Shown here: positions 36,859-39,395 of the stretch, in pieces
How positions within the stretch are numbered: the first letter of the stretch is position 1
Layout of the letters: every line of letters begins with the position of its first letter
Origin: a virus
Reading direction: 5' to 3' (one strand)
DNA: 39,395 nt
IMG/VR virus record: IMGVR_UViG_3300032116_000532
Location: 1-39,395 of that record
Program-made: the position numbers and the translations under genes
The notes under the pieces: model-generated
Told to the model about the DNA's origin: nothing
Databases searched by the model: none
Seen by the model: only the letters and a program-made list of their open reading frames with translations

Positions 36859-39395
36859 AGCAGATTCCATAGCTTTTCTTGGAGACAAGCTAGATCCAGT
36901 AAGACCAAAGATTTTAGCAAGGTCGGCTACAGCTTTAGATGCATCTCTTTTTTGCCATGGATAAACACCTCCAGGTATATTCTTTTGATAGTAGGAACTA
37001 TTATCCCCCACTATATTACCATAAGTGTGTTCAATAACTTGCCATGGAAGCTTAACACCCACATCCCATAGTGCACTTGGATCAGGAAGCTGTTTAGCAG
37101 TATTTAAAAACATTCTAGGATGGGAAAAAGTCTGAACCTCTGTAAGAGTAGTAAGTGTGATAACAGCTGCTTGATTTACAAGCCATCCTTCTAAGTTAAA
37201 GTTTTTACCAAATATCACATCCTTTTGTCTTCTTTCCATCTTTTTGAAACGGTCTCTATCATCGTCATCATACTCAAACATGTATGATAAGAGCATATAC
37301 ATCATAGCAAGAGAAGCTACCTGACCTACCACCTTACGTGCTGCAGCTGCTTCGTCAGCATCCATTAATTTATAGTAGTTTTCACCATGTTTAGCATATA
37401 CAATGAAATTCTTTAACATTCTTAAAAATGCAGTGTAATTACCAGAACTCACTGTACCTAAAGCAGCACTGGTTCTTTTAGCTGCAACATGGTTCATAAA
37501 CATAGAAGTAAAGTACTTCTTAAAAAATAAACCAATTTGTCCAAAGTAGTATCTATTAATTTCAGGTTGACCAAATCTACTATAGTTACCTTCTAAACGG
37601 TCACCTATTTCATGAATCTTATTCTTAATCTCATTAAACTTTTTACCCCCTGGGGCATACGCAGGATCAATTCCAGGTTTTAATTCAATCTGCCCATTTA
37701 CAAGATGGAAAGCATTGATATAGGGAATTTCATTTGTTGCTCCATTGATAGTTTGTTTAACCTTTTCAAAGTAGAGCATACCACACATCACCTCTGTAGT
37801 AGCTTCAAGCTGTAAGAACTTTCTAGGTGACATTAAGAAACTAAGATTAGCAGCGTCATCAATAGCTGATCTACCAAATTGAGTTTCTACAGTTTTTCTA
37901 AAAAAGTCTTGAGCAGGGTCAAAGATTTGCATCAACTGTACATCCAAAGATTTATTCTTCAATCTATAAATCTCTGTAGAATTTGCAACCATCATTTTAA
38001 AAGCTCTAGCTTTACCTAATGCATAACTAGGAAGGTCTAAGAATCTACTTCCTGAAGCTTCTATAAATCCTTGTACAACGGCTGCATTTCTATTTTTAAT
38101 AGCTGATGGTATATTTAATGCAAAAGATGCTAAGCTTACTGTTTTTGAAGCAATTGCTTTAAGCTTCCATAAAAGAGGTATATTTTGTGAAAAGTCTGTT
38201 ATACGGATACCTTCAAATTCTCTCTCATACAAGTTACGAATAGCTTTAGCACGAACAGACATGTTCTTAGGTTTCAAACCAACCTTCTCACCAGTTTTTT
38301 GATAAATCCATTTTACAAACTTATCTGTTTTAGCTACAGAATTTTTAGGATCTGTCACTACACTTTGAAGAGCTTTTGCAAACGGATTAATTTCAATCAG
38401 TTTTTTTTGAGTGATTCCAGAGTGCATATACCTCATCATAGAATCTAGAAAGTTCATACTTACCTCCTCAGGCTTCATATCATAAAGACCCTGTATAGGA
38501 ATTTGTCTATGTTCTTCATCAAACATATCAGCATTTACAAGCTGACCTGGATTAAAGTTTAATCCTTTTTCATAGTCATCTTTACCCGTAAAGAAGGTTT
38601 TTCTTATATTAAGAAACCATCTTTTACCAGCATCTATTTTTTTAGAAAGCTGTGCATTTTCAATAGCCTGAGTTCCAAACCTAGGTACTTGCATATACAG
38701 ACGACTCTGTCTAGGCATCTCTTCTTGAAACTTCAGATGGTATTCTTTCATTTTTTCAAGAACATCAAACTTAGCACGATCTGATCTTTTTAGATTGTCA
38801 TACTCAGCATTGATATACGGAGAATCAGACTTAGCACCTTCAGCAATTGTTTTAGGTAAGAAGTTTCCTTTATTGTCTACTGTTTTACCTACAATCTTTT
38901 CTGTCTTATACTGATCTTTAACCTTACGATAAAAGTAAGAAAGGTTAGGACTGCCCTCAATTATTTCTCCAGAGGCAAGTTTAATTGTTTCAAAGTGAGA
39001 AGGGTCATTAGGTCTAACCTTATTCCAAACATACAATCTTTCATACACTACAATATTCTTCTTTGTAGCAGCATCAAATACTTCTTTTCTAATGTGATTA
39101 TCTTCAAACCATTTTTTAAACTCAGGGCTTTCTTTAAATAACTCTACATACCTGCCAGGTTGAAGAATCTCATTAGCTGTAGCACCCGTAATACGGTCAG
39201 CTACACCCATTTTACCAAAATAATTATTTACAATATCTACATAGTAGTCTGTAGCATCTTTAGACTGTAAGGCACCGAGTTGTCTATAAAGATTAGACAG
39301 CTCTATCTGAGTGGCTTTATCAACCCCAAACTCTGCTTTACGTTCAGTGAGTTCATTAAGTCTGAAACGTTGTTCAGGAGTGAGTTTTTGTCCTG
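36829..39395 (-). CDS. C-terminal part of a very large virion-type protein (5' end outside window)
   Basis: The frame is open through the window end: upstream of the first ATG at 39210 it continues with GQKLTPEQRFRLNELTERKA, so 855 residues are visible and the start is missing. The body is long, mostly helical and Lys-rich. It carries membrane-like segments near the end (AIASKTVSLASFALNIPS, VASLAMMYMLLSYMFEYDDDD). Its build, a huge helical protein with a few hydrophobic segments, is that of internal virion cargo or ejection proteins of large phages, and of the giant proteins next to head genes in crAss-like phages. No polymerase catalytic motif is seen in this part. Confidence 0.65.
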   Translation of the reverse strand, partial: GQKLTPEQRFRLNELTERKAEFGVDKATQIELSNLYRQLGALQSKDATDYYVDIVNNYFGKMGVADRITGATANEILQPGRYVELFKESPEFKKWFEDNHIRKEVFDAATKKNIVVYERLYVWNKVRPNDPSHFETIKLASGEIIEGSPNLSYFYRKVKDQYKTEKIVGKTVDNKGNFLPKTIAEGAKSDSPYINAEYDNLKRSDRAKFDVLEKMKEYHLKFQEEMPRQSRLYMQVPRFGTQAIENAQLSKKIDAGKRWFLNIRKTFFTGKDDYEKGLNFNPGQLVNADMFDEEHRQIPIQGLYDMKPEEVSMNFLDSMMRYMHSGITQKKLIEINPFAKALQSVVTDPKNSVAKTDKFVKWIYQKTGEKVGLKPKNMSVRAKAIRNLYEREFEGIRITDFSQNIPLLWKLKAIASKTVSLASFALNIPSAIKNRNAAVVQGFIEASGSRFLDLPSYALGKARAFKMMVANSTEIYRLKNKSLDVQLMQIFDPAQDFFRKTVETQFGRSAIDDAANLSFLMSPRKFLQLEATTEVMCGMLYFEKVKQTINGATNEIPYINAFHLVNGQIELKPGIDPAYAPGGKKFNEIKNKIHEIGDRLEGNYSRFGQPEINRYYFGQIGLFFKKYFTSMFMNHVAAKRTSAALGTVSSGNYTAFLRMLKNFIVYAKHGENYYKLMDADEAAAARKVVGQVASLAMMYMLLSYMFEYDDDDRDRFKKMERRQKDVIFGKNFNLEGWLVNQAAVITLTTLTEVQTFSHPRMFLNTAKQLPDPSALWDVGVKLPWQVIEHTYGNIVGDNSSYYQKNIPGGVYPWQKRDASKAVADLAKIFGLTGSSLSPRKAMESAEKARKGQYK

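Noticed and set aside
1-39395. CRISPR array or insertion sequence
   Set aside because: No regularly spaced direct repeats of CRISPR type and no transposase or terminal inverted repeats were found by eye.
1-39395. Stop-codon reassignment as seen in some crAss-like phages
   Set aside because: Genes end on TAA, TGA and TAG at sensible places, and long genes such as the polymerase contain no in-frame stop, so the standard code is sufficient.

Overview
The window is 39.4 kb of AT-rich, tightly packed DNA that reads as part of a large lytic tailed-phage genome infecting a Bacteroidota host, most likely a crAss-like (Crassvirales) or related Flavobacteriia-type phage. I infer this from four things. 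The replication set is SF2 helicase, UDG, DnaB-type helicase, primase, family-B polymerase, PD-(D/E)XK nuclease, ThyX and dNMP kinase. Start codons are preceded by A-rich leaders rather than clear Shine-Dalgarno motifs. Many genes overlap as ATGA or TAATG. The fibre proteins and amidase have the typical Bacteroidota-phage style. No capsid, portal, terminase or integrase gene is visible, so the window is only part of the genome. Family names come from recognising motifs by eye; no database was searched.

Layout: (1) 1-14.2 kb, + strand. It starts with the 3' end of a gene, a helix-turn-helix protein and a small basic DNA-binding-like protein. A phage-encoded tmRNA (ssrA) with its own terminator follows, at about 1.29-1.63 kb. 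Next come a dozen small overlapping accessory genes, then conserved phage genes: an HNH nuclease, a DUF6915-like protein, an SF2 helicase, uracil-DNA glycosylase, and a MoxR-type AAA+ ATPase paired with a VWA (MIDAS) protein. One small minus-strand gene (10110-10397) interrupts this block. (2) 14.3-23.7 kb, - strand. This holds adhesin/tail-fibre genes, several carrying a repeated N-terminal module of about 45 residues ending in Cys-Cys. It also holds a holin-like/amidase lysis pair and a set of small membrane proteins that may include spanin-like components. (3) 23.8-36.8 kb, + strand. This is the DNA replication and nucleotide operon: DnaA domain IV-like protein, unknown, DnaB helicase, unknown, Sak4-like ATPase, SSB-like protein, primase, HNH, ThyX, PD-(D/E)XK nuclease, two unknowns, PolB, DUF932-like, dNMP kinase, radical SAM (SPL-like), NUMOD-like protein and a 56-aa protein. 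(4) 36.8 kb to the end, - strand. This is the C-terminal part of a very large protein, open to the window edge and probably a virion cargo/ejection-type protein.

Blocks 1/2 and 3/4 converge on strong bidirectional hairpin terminators (about 14.24 and 36.82 kb). Blocks 2/3 diverge from an AT-rich intergenic region at about 23.7 kb.

The observations most worth checking are five. First, the tmRNA, which keeps the G3-U70 alanine identity pair and appears to carry an unusually long tag. Second, the modular, shuffled N-terminal domain shared by four fibre proteins, one of which ends in a C-type-lectin-like DUF1566 domain. Third, the MoxR-VWA pair embedded in the phage core. Fourth, a radical SAM enzyme with CX3CX4C cysteine spacing. 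Fifth, several small genes (24-56 aa) easily missed by length-filtered gene calling.
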